A stretch of DNA of 64,000 nucleotides from NCBI GenBank assembly GCA_947493325.1, contig CANLQI010000002.1, forward strand, positions 124,001 to 188,000, read 5' to 3'. The notes beneath the pieces are model-generated. The model had not been told where the DNA came from. It searched no databases and saw nothing but the letters and a program-made list of their open reading frames with translations. This DNA is from an uncultured Sphingomonadaceae bacterium. GTDB taxonomy: Bacteria; Pseudomonadota; Alphaproteobacteria; Sphingomonadales; Sphingomonadaceae. Shown in pieces: positions 24,745 through 33,709 of this stretch. Position 1 is the stretch's first letter; every line of letters starts with the position of its first letter. The translations under genes were made by a program, and so were the position numbers.

Positions 24745-27588
24745 ATGTCCTCTCCCTTTCATCCCAGACTCACCGCTGTGCTTGGCCCCACCAATACAGG
24801 CAAGACGCATCTTGCGATCGAACGCATGTGCGGCCATTCAAGCGGCGCGATTGGCTTTCCGCTGCGGTTGCTTGCGCGTGAAGTCTATGACCGGGTGCGT
24901 GCCATCAAGGGCGATCATCAGGTCGCGTTGATTACGGGCGAAGAGCGGATTGTCCCCGACAAAGCGCGCTGGTTTCTGGCGACAATGGAATCTCTGCCGA
25001 TGGACCGCGATCTGGCCTTTATGGGGATTGACGAGGCACAGCTGGGTACGGATCCGGAGCGCGGCCATATATTCACCGACCGCATGCTGCATGCGCGCGG
25101 GCGGGAGGAAACGATGATATTGGGCGCAGAGACGCTGCGGCCCATGGTCAATGCGCTGTTGCCCGATGCCGAAATCATCACCCGTCCGCGTTTTTCCACG
25201 CTCAGCTATGCGGGCATCAAGAAACTCTCCCGCCTGCCGCCGCGCTCTGCCATTGTCGCCTTTTCGGTCGAGGAAGTTTATGCGGTGGCGGAGATGCTCC
25301 GGCGGTTTCGCGGCGGTGCGGCAGTGGTGATGGGCGCGCTCAGCCCGCGCACCCGCAACAAACAGGTCGAAATGTTTCAGAATGGCGAGGTCGATTATCT
25401 GGTCGCCACCGACGCCATCGGCATGGGGCTGAATATGGATGTGAACCATATTGCGTTTGCAAGCCTGCGCAAATTTGACGGCAAGAGACAGCGGCGGCTG
25501 CGCGTGAACGAACTGGCACAGATTGCCGGGCGCGCCGGACGGCATCAGCGCGACGGGACGTTTGGCACGCTGGCGGGCGACCGCGCGCAAAATGAGCTCA
25601 CACCCGAAGAGATTGAGGCAGTCGAGGCGCATCGTTTCCCGCCGATATCAAGACTGTACTGGCGCGAGGCCGATCCTGATATATCCAGCCTGGAAGCCCT
25701 GCTGGCCGATCTCGACAAAAAACCTTTGCGCCCCGAGCTACGCCCCGCCCCCGAAGCAGTCGACCTAGCCGTGCTGCGTCAGCTTGCCGCCGATGACACG
25801 ATTGCTTCAGGCGTGAAGGGCAAGGCACTGGTACGCCGTTTCTGGGCCGCATGCTCGCTGCCCGATTTCCGCAAAGTGGGCGCGGAACATCACGCGCGTT
25901 TCGTGGCTCAGCTATGGCACGACCTGTCACGCGGCAACGGCCATTTGCCTCATGCCTTTATGGCCCGCAAGATTGCCGAATTGGACAATATGCAGGGCGA
26001 TGTAGATGTTCTGGCCGGGCGTATTGCCGCGATCCGCACATGGGCCTATATTGCGCAGCGCCCCGACTGGCTTGCCAATCCGGCGGAAATGGCGCAGCGT
26101 GCACGCGGCGTTGAACAGAAACTGTCGGACGCGCTGCACAATGGTCTGGCACAGCGGTTTGTCGACCGCCGCACCACGGTATTGATGCGGCAATTAGGGA
26201 AGGATGCAAGTTTGTTACCTGTCACACTGGACGAAAATGACGTGATAAAAGTCGATGGCGAGGCCATTGGTTCGCTCAAAGGCTTTGAATTTATTGTCGA
26301 TGCCGATGCCAAACACGAAGACCGCAAACTGTTATTGGCCGCTGCCGAGAAATATCTGGGCACAATCCTGACCAAACGCGCGGAAGAACTCTGCGGCGAA
26401 GATCCGGCCGCGTTCAACCTGCAAGCCGATGAAGCGGGCCGCGTAGTTGTAACGTGGCGCGATAATGTGGTGGCCATCGCGGAAAAAGGCGCTTCCCTGC
26501 TGTCCCCGCGGTTTACGCCCGACCGTTCACTGGCACTGCTGCCCGGCGCATCGCGCGATGCAGTCGTGCAGCATGTGACATCGGCAGCAGAGGCGCATAT
26601 CGCCAAGGCGCTGGAGCCACTCATAAAGCTGGAAGCCCTTACAAAAGACGAAAATTGTCCGCCCTCCAATCGCGCGCTTTATGTCCAGCTGATCGAAGGC
26701 GGCGGTACAGTCCAGCGCGCAGAAGTTTCGCAGATACTGCACAGCATGGAGACCGAAGCGCGGCAGCAATTGCGCGGATCGGGCATTATGGTGGGCAGTT
26801 TTTCGCTGTTCATGCCCTATATGATCAAACCCCTGCCGCAGCAGGTTTTTGCCATGCTCGCCGCCATCTATCATGACCGCGCCGTGCCGGATGCATCGGC
26901 CATAGCCAGCTTTGCGCCGATTGTTGCTGCGCCTGAGAAAGGCGCAACACCGCCTGCCTATCTCGCCTATGGGTCACAATGGCTGCGCGTTGATATGTCG
27001 GAGAAATTGATCCGCGCGGCACATCTGGTGCGCGGCGACAGCCGGGAAGCATTCGCTGTTGATGAAGCCCTGCCGATCTCAATGGGTTTCGAGCAGGCCA
27101 ATTATCACAAGATGATGCGGGATGCCGGTTTCCGCCGCGCCGAACCACCCAAAGACACGGCCAAAGAAACGGCCAAAGAAATGGAAAGCAAAACCCCAGA
27201 GGCCGCGCCGCCATCAAAAGACAACACCCCTGCCGAGACAATCCCGGCGGATACACCGCCCGTGCCGGAGCCAGCGGTGGAGACGCAAATTACGGCGCCA
27301 AAACCGAAAGAAGCGGCAGTGCCTGCCGAAACCCAAAAGTCAGAATCGCAAGTAGAAGGCGCACCTCAGCAGCCAGAGAACATTACCCCCGTCCATTACT
27401 GGACATGGCGCGGCATCAAGACGCGCGGCAAGCCCGCCTATGCCAAACATCCGAAGCAAGGCGGTAAACCGGGCGGCAAAAAACCACAGAAAGGCCGCAA
27501 ACCCGTGCGCGAGAAACAGGCCGACCCCAACAGTCCGTTCGCCATATTGGGTGATCTGAAACTCGGCAAATCAGGCAAGTCCAAATAA
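24745..27588 (+). CDS. Suv3-like superfamily 2 RNA/DNA helicase
   Basis: A 947 aa SF2 helicase of the Suv3/MgpS-related group common in alphaproteobacteria. Walker A is GPTNTGKTHLA (13-23), the DEAQ box follows near 96, and the second RecA domain has YLVATDAIGMGLNMD and QIAGRAGRHQRDGTFG. A long middle region follows, then a low-complexity Pro/Glu/Lys tail (about 790-947) ending in basic GGKPGGKKPQKGRK, suited to nucleic-acid binding. Substrate unknown. Related genomes often have an S4 RNA-binding gene, fdxA and carD next; here fdxA follows directly and no separate S4 gene is seen. Confidence 0.92.
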   Translation: MSSPFHPRLTAVLGPTNTGKTHLAIERMCGHSSGAIGFPLRLLAREVYDRVRAIKGDHQVALITGEERIVPDKARWFLATMESLPMDRDLAFMGIDEAQLGTDPERGHIFTDRMLHARGREETMILGAETLRPMVNALLPDAEIITRPRFSTLSYAGIKKLSRLPPRSAIVAFSVEEVYAVAEMLRRFRGGAAVVMGALSPRTRNKQVEMFQNGEVDYLVATDAIGMGLNMDVNHIAFASLRKFDGKRQRRLRVNELAQIAGRAGRHQRDGTFGTLAGDRAQNELTPEEIEAVEAHRFPPISRLYWREADPDISSLEALLADLDKKPLRPELRPAPEAVDLAVLRQLAADDTIASGVKGKALVRRFWAACSLPDFRKVGAEHHARFVAQLWHDLSRGNGHLPHAFMARKIAELDNMQGDVDVLAGRIAAIRTWAYIAQRPDWLANPAEMAQRARGVEQKLSDALHNGLAQRFVDRRTTVLMRQLGKDASLLPVTLDENDVIKVDGEAIGSLKGFEFIVDADAKHEDRKLLLAAAEKYLGTILTKRAEELCGEDPAAFNLQADEAGRVVVTWRDNVVAIAEKGASLLSPRFTPDRSLALLPGASRDAVVQHVTSAAEAHIAKALEPLIKLEALTKDENCPPSNRALYVQLIEGGGTVQRAEVSQILHSMETEARQQLRGSGIMVGSFSLFMPYMIKPLPQQVFAMLAAIYHDRAVPDASAIASFAPIVAAPEKGATPPAYLAYGSQWLRVDMSEKLIRAAHLVRGDSREAFAVDEALPISMGFEQANYHKMMRDAGFRRAEPPKDTAKETAKEMESKTPEAAPPSKDNTPAETIPADTPPVPEPAVETQITAPKPKEAAVPAETQKSESQVEGAPQQPENITPVHYWTWRGIKTRGKPAYAKHPKQGGKPGGKKPQKGRKPVREKQADPNSPFAILGDLKLGKSGKSK

Positions 27589-27722
27589 AAACCCGGCGGG
27601 CGTACAAACCAAAACTCACCGCGCCCCAATAAAAAACTTTGCCGCAATGCGAAACGACATATTGACGTATCGCTGTCATCTCAATAGCACAAACATGTCT
27701 AACGGTGAGGAGTAAGCCCCAG

Positions 27723-28061
27723 ATGACTTATGTGGTGACGGACGCATGTATCAAATGCAAATATATGGACTGCGTCGAAGTGTGTCCGGTGGATTGTTTT
27801 TACGAAGGTGAAAACATGCTGGTCATCAACCCCAGCGAGTGTATCGATTGCGGCGTATGCGAACCGGAATGCCCGGCCGAGGCGATTTTGCCCGACACGG
27901 AGGACGGCCTGGAAAAATGGCTGGAAGTGAACACCAAATATTCCGAAGAATGGCCGAATATCACGATCAAGAAAGACTCCCCCGAAGACGCCGACGACTA
28001 TAAAGGCGCGGAAAATAAATTTGAGGATCATTTCTCCGCCGAACCCGGGGAAGGTGATTAA
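27723..28061 (+). CDS. fdxA: Ferredoxin FdxA (7Fe-8S type)
   Basis: A 112 aa low-potential ferredoxin. The N-terminal [17 protein letters not shown] supports a [3Fe-4S]/[4Fe-4S] pair, and [12 protein letters not shown] supplies the second cluster set. The acidic C-terminal extension ([11 protein letters not shown]) is typical of alphaproteobacterial FdxA. The ATG at 27723 has GAGGAG upstream. An intrinsic terminator (28107-28137) follows, so it ends its transcript before carD. Confidence 0.95.
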   Translation: MTYVVTDACIKCKYMDCVEVCPVDCFYEGENMLVINPSECIDCGVCEPECPAEAILPDTEDGLEKWLEVNTKYSEEWPNITIKKDSPEDADDYKGAENKFEDHFSAEPGEGD

Positions 28062-28106
28062 AACGCCCGCTTAAGCGGCTATCCCTCTTTCAAATCATTA
28101 TTAATC

Positions 28107-28137
28107 AAAGGCCCGTAAGATAATTACAGGCCTTTAT
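28107..28137 (+). terminator. Intrinsic terminator after fdxA
   Basis: Stem AAAGGCC-C-GTAA / TTAC-A-GGCCTTT with a GATAA loop and one C/A mismatch, followed by a short T-containing tail. Confidence 0.75.
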
Positions 28138-28340
28138 TGCTATCCATCATGGCAAGACTCGCTTTTTTGTGACGAATCTGTTACATTGGTCTTTAGGCAA
28201 GGGAAAACCGTCTCTTGCAATTGTTTTTCAGGTCGCATTCATAACATGCGGCCTATATTTGATCTTTATGAAAGGAAGCATGATCCGCTACGCGCAAGAC
28301 GCCGGATAGTTTCCACCCTCCCGAAAAGAAAGGTTTTTAT

Positions 28341-28877
28341 ATGGCTGCCAAGGCTCTGTCTTTTGACGTAGGCGATTATGTGGTTTACCCGAAACACGGC
28401 GTAGGCCGGGTTATCGAGCTGCAAAACGAAGAAATTGCGGGCATGCAACTTGAATTATACGTGCTGCGCTTTGAAAAAGAGCGCATGACACTCCGCGTGC
28501 CCACCAACAAGGTCGAAAGCATCGGCATGCGCAAACTTTCTTCGGACAAGACACTGCGTGAAGCAATGGAAACGCTGAAAGCCAAACCCAAGGTCAAGCG
28601 CACCATGTGGTCGCGCCGCGCACAGGAATATGAAGCGAAAATCAATTCGGGCGACCTTGTGTCCATCGCCGAAGTGACCCGCGACCTGTTCCGTGCCGAT
28701 GACCAGCCCGAACAAAGCTATTCCGAGCGCCAGATTTTCGAAGCGGCCTCAAGCCGCCTCGCCCGCGAACTTGCGGCGATGGAGAAAACCGACGAGCCGA
28801 CCGCGCTTGCGAAAATTCTGGAAATCCTGAACGAATGGGCACCGAAATATTATGACGTGCCAGAGGACAAGGTATAA
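28341..28877 (+). CDS. carD: CarD-family transcriptional regulator
   Basis: 178 aa. The N-terminal RNA-polymerase-interacting Tudor-like domain (FDVGDYVVYPKHGVGRVIELQ, then LRFEKERMTLRVPTNK) is followed by a helical DNA-binding domain (KRTMWSRRAQEYEAKINSGDLVSIAEVTRDLF) containing the promoter-wedge tryptophan. CarD stabilises open complexes at many promoters, including rRNA genes. AAAGAAAGG precedes the ATG. An intrinsic terminator follows. Confidence 0.96.
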   Translation: MAAKALSFDVGDYVVYPKHGVGRVIELQNEEIAGMQLELYVLRFEKERMTLRVPTNKVESIGMRKLSSDKTLREAMETLKAKPKVKRTMWSRRAQEYEAKINSGDLVSIAEVTRDLFRADDQPEQSYSERQIFEAASSRLARELAAMEKTDEPTALAKILEILNEWAPKYYDVPEDKV

Positions 28878-28907
28878 GCCGGAACATATCCGTTAGAAAT
28901 CACCAAT

Positions 28908-28939
28908 GGGCCGTTTCGAATATTCGGGGCGGCCTTTTT
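28908..28939 (+). terminator. Intrinsic terminator after carD
   Basis: GGGCCG ... CGGCC outer stem with an inner CGAA/TTCG stem, followed directly by TTTTT. Confidence 0.75.
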
Positions 28940-29032
28940 GCTCGCCGCAGTGCATCGTCTCTTGAGTTCTGAGATGGATTGCGTATTATATAGATAATAC
29001 AGCTGGGCAAGGCTTAAGATAAGGATATTGAT

Positions 29033-29776
29033 ATGCGAAATTTCAAACTGATCGGCGGACTGGGTGCAGCGGCCATGGCACTGGCGCTGAGCGGATGCAA
29101 TATATCCATGGGCGGTAATGGCGGATTTGACAGCGATAGCCCGGCGCTTGTCGGTGCAGATATCTCCGGTGAGAATTTTACCGAAGTAGCATTGCTTGGC
29201 CCCGATAATCTGATCGTCAAAAATGGCGCATTTGCTGTCACTGCCCAAGGCGACAGTGATGTACTGGAACAACTCCGCTATGAAGTGAAAGACGGCACTT
29301 TGCGTATTGGCCGCAAGGACAGCGACAGCTGGATGGGCGGCAGCTATGGCGATGCCGCCACTATCACGCTCACCATGCCAAAACTCACCGGCATTTCGGT
29401 TGCCGGATCCGGCAATGCCGATGTCGAAAGACTTGAAGGTGATAATGCCGAAATCAATATGGCAGGTTCGGGCAATCTCACGGTAAGCGCCGTGGACGCG
29501 GCGCGCGTGGAAAATAGTATCGCCGGCAGCGGTAATGTGACCGCTAGCGGCAATAGCGAATATGTAGAAATATCTATCGCCGGCAGCGGCAATTTTGACG
29601 GACGTCAGCTCAGCGCGGACACGGCGGAAGTCTCCATCGCAGGCAGCGGCAATGCCGACATCAAATCAGACGGCAGTGTCGAAGCCAGCATTATGGGGTC
29701 GGGCAATGTCAGTGTCACCGGCTCTGCCAAATGCGATTCTTCGGTGGTGGGTTCGGGTGAACTGAACTGCGGCTGA
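29033..29776 (+). CDS. Lipoprotein with GIN (DUF2807) head domain
   Basis: 247 aa. Signal peptide with lipobox ALSGC (about Cys22), then a DUF2807 (GIN) domain built as a right-handed beta-helix. The repeat GSGN recurs about nine times (for example VAGSGNADVERL, IAGSGNVTASG, IMGSGNVSV) with a spacing near 20 residues. GIN-domain proteins are described as putative adhesin heads, but small single-domain lipoproteins like this have no proven role. AAGGATA lies before the ATG. Confidence 0.88.
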   Translation: MRNFKLIGGLGAAAMALALSGCNISMGGNGGFDSDSPALVGADISGENFTEVALLGPDNLIVKNGAFAVTAQGDSDVLEQLRYEVKDGTLRIGRKDSDSWMGGSYGDAATITLTMPKLTGISVAGSGNADVERLEGDNAEINMAGSGNLTVSAVDAARVENSIAGSGNVTASGNSEYVEISIAGSGNFDGRQLSADTAEVSIAGSGNADIKSDGSVEASIMGSGNVSVTGSAKCDSSVVGSGELNCG

Positions 29777-29797
29777 TACCCGCGGAAGGTACCGGAT

Positions 29798-31891
29798 TTA
29801 AACCCGCTCGGTCTGCGCCACCGCATCTGACGCTCTCAGCGCCGAAATAATGGCCATGAGGTGCTGTTTGTCATGCACCTCAAGGTCGATTTCGAATGTA
29901 TGGAACGGGTCATCACGGTTGGTAAGGCGCAGGTTGACGATATTCGCCTTTTGCACCGCAAAGACGCCGGTCATCTCCGCAAGCGTACCGGGGCGGTTAT
30001 AAACGATGATCCTGAGCCGCGCGGTCGCGCCGTCAGATTCGCGGCCCCATGACAGATCGACCCAGTCCTGATCTACGCCGTTGACGAGTTTCAGGCAGTC
30101 GATCGTATGCACTTCGACGCCCTCCCCAGGGTGACGTAGGCCGACGATCCGGTCCCCGGGCACGGGATGGCAGCATTCGGCCAGCTGAAACGCCACACCG
30201 GGGGTAAGTCCGCGGATAGAGATGGCGCGGTCCTGCGTAGGCCATTCGCGCTGTTCAGGATCATCGCTGGCGCTGCCCGGAACAAGTGCCTCCATGACGT
30301 CGCGGTCCGTGATTTTATTGGTGCCAATGGCATACATAAGATCTTCTTCGCGCTCGTAATCAAGACGTTTGAGCGCAGCGTTTAGAGCTTTTTTACCAAT
30401 TTTGGTGGGCAATCGTTCAGCGATTTCTTCATAGAGCTTGCGGCCAATCGCAGCCATTTCATCGCGTTCTTTATGCCTTACAAAGCGGCGTATGGCAGCG
30501 CGCGCCTTGCCAGTGACGACAAAGCCGAGCCAGCTTGATTGCGGTTCTTGCCCTTCCGATTTCAGTATCTCGACAATGTCACCATTGCCAAGCTCGGTGC
30601 GCAGCGGCACATGGCGGCCATTAATCTTTGCCCCCACTGTCATATCGCCCAGATCGGTATGCACCGCATAAGCGAAATCGACTGGGCTGGAGCCTTTGGG
30701 CAGCTGATGCAGTGCGCCTTTGGGCGTGAATACGAAAATCCGGTCCTGATACATGGCCATGCGGGTATGTTCGAGCAGTTCCTCCGCATCCTGGCTGGTG
30801 TCCAGGATTTCGAGCAGATCGCGAACCCAGCCCGCCTGCCCATCCGGTTCCAGCACGCTTTGCTTGTAGGCCCAATGCGCTGCGAGGCCAAATTCGCTTT
30901 GCTGGTGCATTTCGCGGGTGCGAATCTGCACCTCGACCCGCATCGACCCGTCATGAATGATCGCCGTGTGCAGTGAACGGTATCCGTTACGCTTGGGGGT
31001 GGAGATATAGTCCTTGAAACGGCCCGGTATCATCTGCCATTTCTGGTGGATAATGCCCAGCGCGCGGTAACAATCATCGGCATTGTCGGTAATGACCCGG
31101 AATGCGATGATATCGGTCATCTGGTCGAAACTGACATGGCGTTCCGCCATTTTGCGCCAGATCGAATAGGGGTGCTTTTCACGCCCGCTGATCTCGTTGC
31201 TCACACCCGCGGCGCTCAGTTCCTGGCCAATGGATAGCGCGATGCTCTCGACTTCAGAATCTTCCTTTTGCTTGATCTGTTCGAGCCGCGTAGTGATTGT
31301 CTGATAGGCTTCCGGTTCCAGCTGCTGAAACGCCAGAAGCTGCATCTCGCGCATGAATTCATACATGCCGATGCGTTCAGCAAGCGGCGCGTAGATGTCC
31401 ATCGTTTCGCGGGCAATGCGCCGCCGCTTTTCTTCTTTCTTGATAAAATGCAGCGTGCGCATATTATGCAGCCGGTCGGCAAGCTTGACCAGCAGTACCC
31501 GCACATCATTTGACATGGCGAGCAGAAATTTGCGCAGGTTTTCCGCCGCGCGCTCATCCTCTGTCTGCGCCTCGATCTTGGACAATTTGGTGACGCCATC
31601 CACCATCTGCGCGACTTCTTCGCCGAACAGCTTTTCGATTTCCTCCACGGTGGTCAGCGTATCTTCCACCGTATCGTGTAGCAGGGCGGTGATGATTGTT
31701 TCCTGATCGAGGTTCAGGTCAGTCATGATACCGGCGACTTCGATCGGATGGCTGAAATAGGGATCGCCGCTGGCGCGTTTTTGGCTGCCGTGTTTTTGCA
31801 CCGAAAACACATAAGCGCGGTTGAGCAAATCCTCATCCGCACCGGGATCATAGCTTTTTACGCGCTCCACAAGTTCATATTGCCGTAACAT
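29798..31891 (-). CDS. rel: Bifunctional (p)ppGpp synthetase/hydrolase (RelA/SpoT)
   Basis: 697 aa, the usual Rsh length. The N-terminal HD hydrolase domain has LLHDTVEDT (HDxxED, about 55-63). The synthetase domain has IIHQKWQMIPGRFKDYISTP and NGYRSLHTAI. TGS (FVFTPKGALHQLPKGSSPVDFAYAVH) and a C-terminal ACT domain (LRIIVYNRPGTLAEMTGVF) follow. Both catalytic centres look intact, consistent with the single Rsh of alphaproteobacteria controlling the stringent response. The start MLRQYELVERV at 31891 is chosen by homology. Confidence 0.96.
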   Translation of the reverse strand: MLRQYELVERVKSYDPGADEDLLNRAYVFSVQKHGSQKRASGDPYFSHPIEVAGIMTDLNLDQETIITALLHDTVEDTLTTVEEIEKLFGEEVAQMVDGVTKLSKIEAQTEDERAAENLRKFLLAMSNDVRVLLVKLADRLHNMRTLHFIKKEEKRRRIARETMDIYAPLAERIGMYEFMREMQLLAFQQLEPEAYQTITTRLEQIKQKEDSEVESIALSIGQELSAAGVSNEISGREKHPYSIWRKMAERHVSFDQMTDIIAFRVITDNADDCYRALGIIHQKWQMIPGRFKDYISTPKRNGYRSLHTAIIHDGSMRVEVQIRTREMHQQSEFGLAAHWAYKQSVLEPDGQAGWVRDLLEILDTSQDAEELLEHTRMAMYQDRIFVFTPKGALHQLPKGSSPVDFAYAVHTDLGDMTVGAKINGRHVPLRTELGNGDIVEILKSEGQEPQSSWLGFVVTGKARAAIRRFVRHKERDEMAAIGRKLYEEIAERLPTKIGKKALNAALKRLDYEREEDLMYAIGTNKITDRDVMEALVPGSASDDPEQREWPTQDRAISIRGLTPGVAFQLAECCHPVPGDRIVGLRHPGEGVEVHTIDCLKLVNGVDQDWVDLSWGRESDGATARLRIIVYNRPGTLAEMTGVFAVQKANIVNLRLTNRDDPFHTFEIDLEVHDKQHLMAIISALRASDAVAQTERV

Positions 31892-32058
31892 CACGCCAAA
31901 TGTGTTGTGTTTGGCGATGCTATGCAATCAATTTCTTGGCAAAATCACGGGATTTTTTGAGAAAACGGTGGTTTCACAAAAAATACCCATGGCGGACCGC
32001 ACATTCGCCGCATAGGGAAGGCGGCAGTGGTACGTGCGATCGCGCCATGGGTCAGGGG

Positions 32059-32093
32059 AAAACCCCGCCCGCATCGCATGAGACGGGCGGGGA
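32059..32093 (-). terminator. Intrinsic terminator of the CC_3452-type gene
   Basis: Read on the minus strand, CCCCGCCCG-N12-CGGGCGGGG is followed by TTTT. It lies just beyond the stop at 32105. Confidence 0.75.
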
Positions 32094-32104
32094 GAGGGTA
32101 AGGC

Positions 32105-32449
32105 TTAATCCTTGCCGTTACATTTGGCCAATGCAGCCGCGTCAAATGCTTCGCCGCGGACTTTGAATTCGGTTACGTCACCCATTTTACGGGTCAGGTT
32201 CGCACAGACAAAAGCATCGCGTGTACGTGATTTTGTGGCTTTGCAGGTCGTGTCCTTACAGTGCCACACCACGCCTTTGACAACTTTGGTGCTGTCCTTG
32301 GCCGAGCTGGCAAGCGTGGCTTCATAATATACCGTCTTGCCCGCATGGGCGGTTGTGGCCGTAAACATCGTGACCGCGCCCAGCGATGCGACAATCACGA
32401 ACATTAATTGGCGCAGGGTATTTGAGAGAGACATGGGGAGGGGGGTCAT
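32105..32449 (-). CDS. CC_3452-family small exported protein
   Basis: 114 aa. Signal peptide LMFVIVASLGAVTMFTATTAHAG, mature part about 75 aa with VYYEATLASSAK, VVWHCKDTTCKATKS and AFVCANL...ALAKCNGK. The Cys spacing and YYxATLA...C...C...ALAKCN pattern match the CC_3452 family of alphaproteobacteria; function unknown. The start at 32449 has AAGGAAAGAAAAG upstream; 32434 is an alternative. It is divergent from the HxlR gene and shares the operator-bearing intergenic DNA. Confidence 0.85.
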   Translation of the reverse strand: MTPLPMSLSNTLRQLMFVIVASLGAVTMFTATTAHAGKTVYYEATLASSAKDSTKVVKGVVWHCKDTTCKATKSRTRDAFVCANLTRKMGDVTEFKVRGEAFDAAALAKCNGKD

Positions 32450-32510
32450 CTTTTCTTTCCTTTTCAAGTTGCGCAGCACCCGGGAGAAAGGCACCGCAGT
32501 TGCGATAAAT

Positions 32511-32562
32511 ATTTAGGTTGCGAATCACTACCTAATATAATAGATTTTAAGTTGCAACCTAA
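32511..32562. promoter_or_regulatory. Putative HxlR operator
   Basis: An AT-rich palindrome TTAGGT-N11-ACCTAA (32513-32535) is followed by GTTGCAACCTAA. The half-site AGGTTGC (32515-32521) and its inverse GCAACCT (32554-32560) are separated by about 39 bases centre to centre. The site sits 40-90 bases before the HxlR start and also upstream of the divergent CC_3452-type gene. Confidence 0.5.
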
Positions 32563-32603
32563 AACTTAAAAAAGTTTCTGCTTTTGCGGATTATGGAGTA
32601 GGC

Positions 32604-33134
32604 ATGGATATTATGAAGAAACTGCGTGAGCCATTACACGAACTTGCCGAAAACTGCGGCCTTCCCCTCGCCCTTGAAACCATGGGCGAACGCTGGTCAT
32701 TCATGATCTTGCGCGCCTCTTTCAATGGGCTGTATCATTTTGAGGAATTTCTCGACGAGTTGGGCATTGCCCGCAATATCCTGTCCAACCGGCTCACGCG
32801 GCTGGTCGAGGGCGGCATATTAAAACGCGCGCCGTGCGCCGATGACCGCCGCAAGATTGAATACCGCCTCACCGAAAAAGGCTTGGACCTGCTGCCCGCC
32901 ATGATCGCGCTACGCCAATGGGGCGAACGCTGGGAAACCGGTGTGCCCTCCAATCCCGTGCTTGCCGATGAGCGTGACCATAAACCGATCGCACAGATCG
33001 CCATCCACGCCCATGACGGCCGCGTGCTCACCCATAACGACCTGTGCTGGATCGATGAGGATGACCTGAAAGCGTCGCAAGGCACATCAGGCGCACGAGA
33101 CGAATCGAATGTCAAAAAGTTGGCGGGAATATAA
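32604..33134 (+). CDS. HxlR-family winged-helix transcriptional regulator
   Basis: 176 aa. HxlR signature CGLPLALETMGERWSFMILRASFNGLYHFEEF, recognition region LGIARNILSNRLTRLVEGGIL, then the wing RRKIEYRLTEKG. N-terminal Cys18 is in the usual redox or ligand-sensing position. A C-terminal extension (about 110-176) has an HDGR-VLTHND pattern. GGAG precedes the ATG. The following membrane gene begins 28 bases later, so the two are likely co-transcribed. Confidence 0.9.
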   Translation: MDIMKKLREPLHELAENCGLPLALETMGERWSFMILRASFNGLYHFEEFLDELGIARNILSNRLTRLVEGGILKRAPCADDRRKIEYRLTEKGLDLLPAMIALRQWGERWETGVPSNPVLADERDHKPIAQIAIHAHDGRVLTHNDLCWIDEDDLKASQGTSGARDESNVKKLAGI

Positions 33135-33162
33135 ATATTTCGGGCAATAGCGGGGCTACAGC

Positions 33163-33603
33163 GTGAAATTAGAGATATCGGATCAGGGCCAACGGCTCAT
33201 ATTCTCGGGAGCATTTCTGTTTCTGCTGGGATTGGCGCAAGGTTTCGCCATCCCTTTTTTCGAAAACAGCCGTATGGCCTTGTCGGCACATCTTGCCGCC
33301 GTACAAAGCGGGATGGCATTGATGATATTCGGTATAATCTGGTCCATGCTAAGGCTTGGTAACACGCTGCGCCGCATTGCCTATCTGACTTCCATAGCAA
33401 GCATGTACCTGATCTGGATCGCTATCACATTGGCCGCCGCAACCGGCGCGAGCAATTCGTTACCGATAGCAGGCGAAGGTTATACGGCGGCCGCCACATA
33501 TGAGCTGGCCACCGATATTCTAATCTATATCGGCGCGGCATCAGGATTGGTGTCGGGCATATTGATTGTGTATGGACTGATCCGCAATGTCTCCCACTCT
33601 TAG
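33163..33603 (+). CDS. Hydroxylaminobenzene mutase (HabA/HabB)-like membrane protein
   Basis: 146 aa with four transmembrane helices. The pattern GxFLFLLGLxxGFxIPxFxNxRMxLSAHLxxVQSG matches hydroxylaminobenzene mutases, which rearrange hydroxylaminobenzene to 2-aminophenol during nitrobenzene degradation. Many family members in non-degraders have unknown roles, so substrate is uncertain. The start is GTG with no strong ribosome site. It follows an HxlR regulator, a regulator class often sensing quinones or electrophiles, which fits but does not prove an aromatic link. Confidence 0.8.
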   Translation: MKLEISDQGQRLIFSGAFLFLLGLAQGFAIPFFENSRMALSAHLAAVQSGMALMIFGIIWSMLRLGNTLRRIAYLTSIASMYLIWIAITLAAATGASNSLPIAGEGYTAAATYELATDILIYIGAASGLVSGILIVYGLIRNVSHS

Positions 33604-33707
33604 CGGTTTTCATCCAGCCATATTCGTATAGGCTGCAACAACTCGCCAAGTTTGCGGGTTTCACCATCGGGCAATCCATCCTCAATATCCGCAAAAGGAG
33701 GCGCAGT
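33600..33707 (-). pseudogene. Possible small gene or 3' remnant on the minus strand
   Basis: Just after the CysQ-like stop, one minus-strand frame reads LTTAPPFADIEDGLPDGETRKLGELLQPIRIWLDENR then TAA. It is composed like real protein but has no ATG or GTG; only a TTG midway (23 codons) could start it. It overlaps the end of the HabA-like gene by four bases. It may be a truncated gene end. Confidence 0.3.
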
Positions 33708-33709
33708 GG

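Noticed and set aside
33425-33694. An 89-codon minus-strand ORF opposite the HabA-like gene
   Set aside because: Shadow frame; the plausible remnant at 33600-33707 is in another frame.
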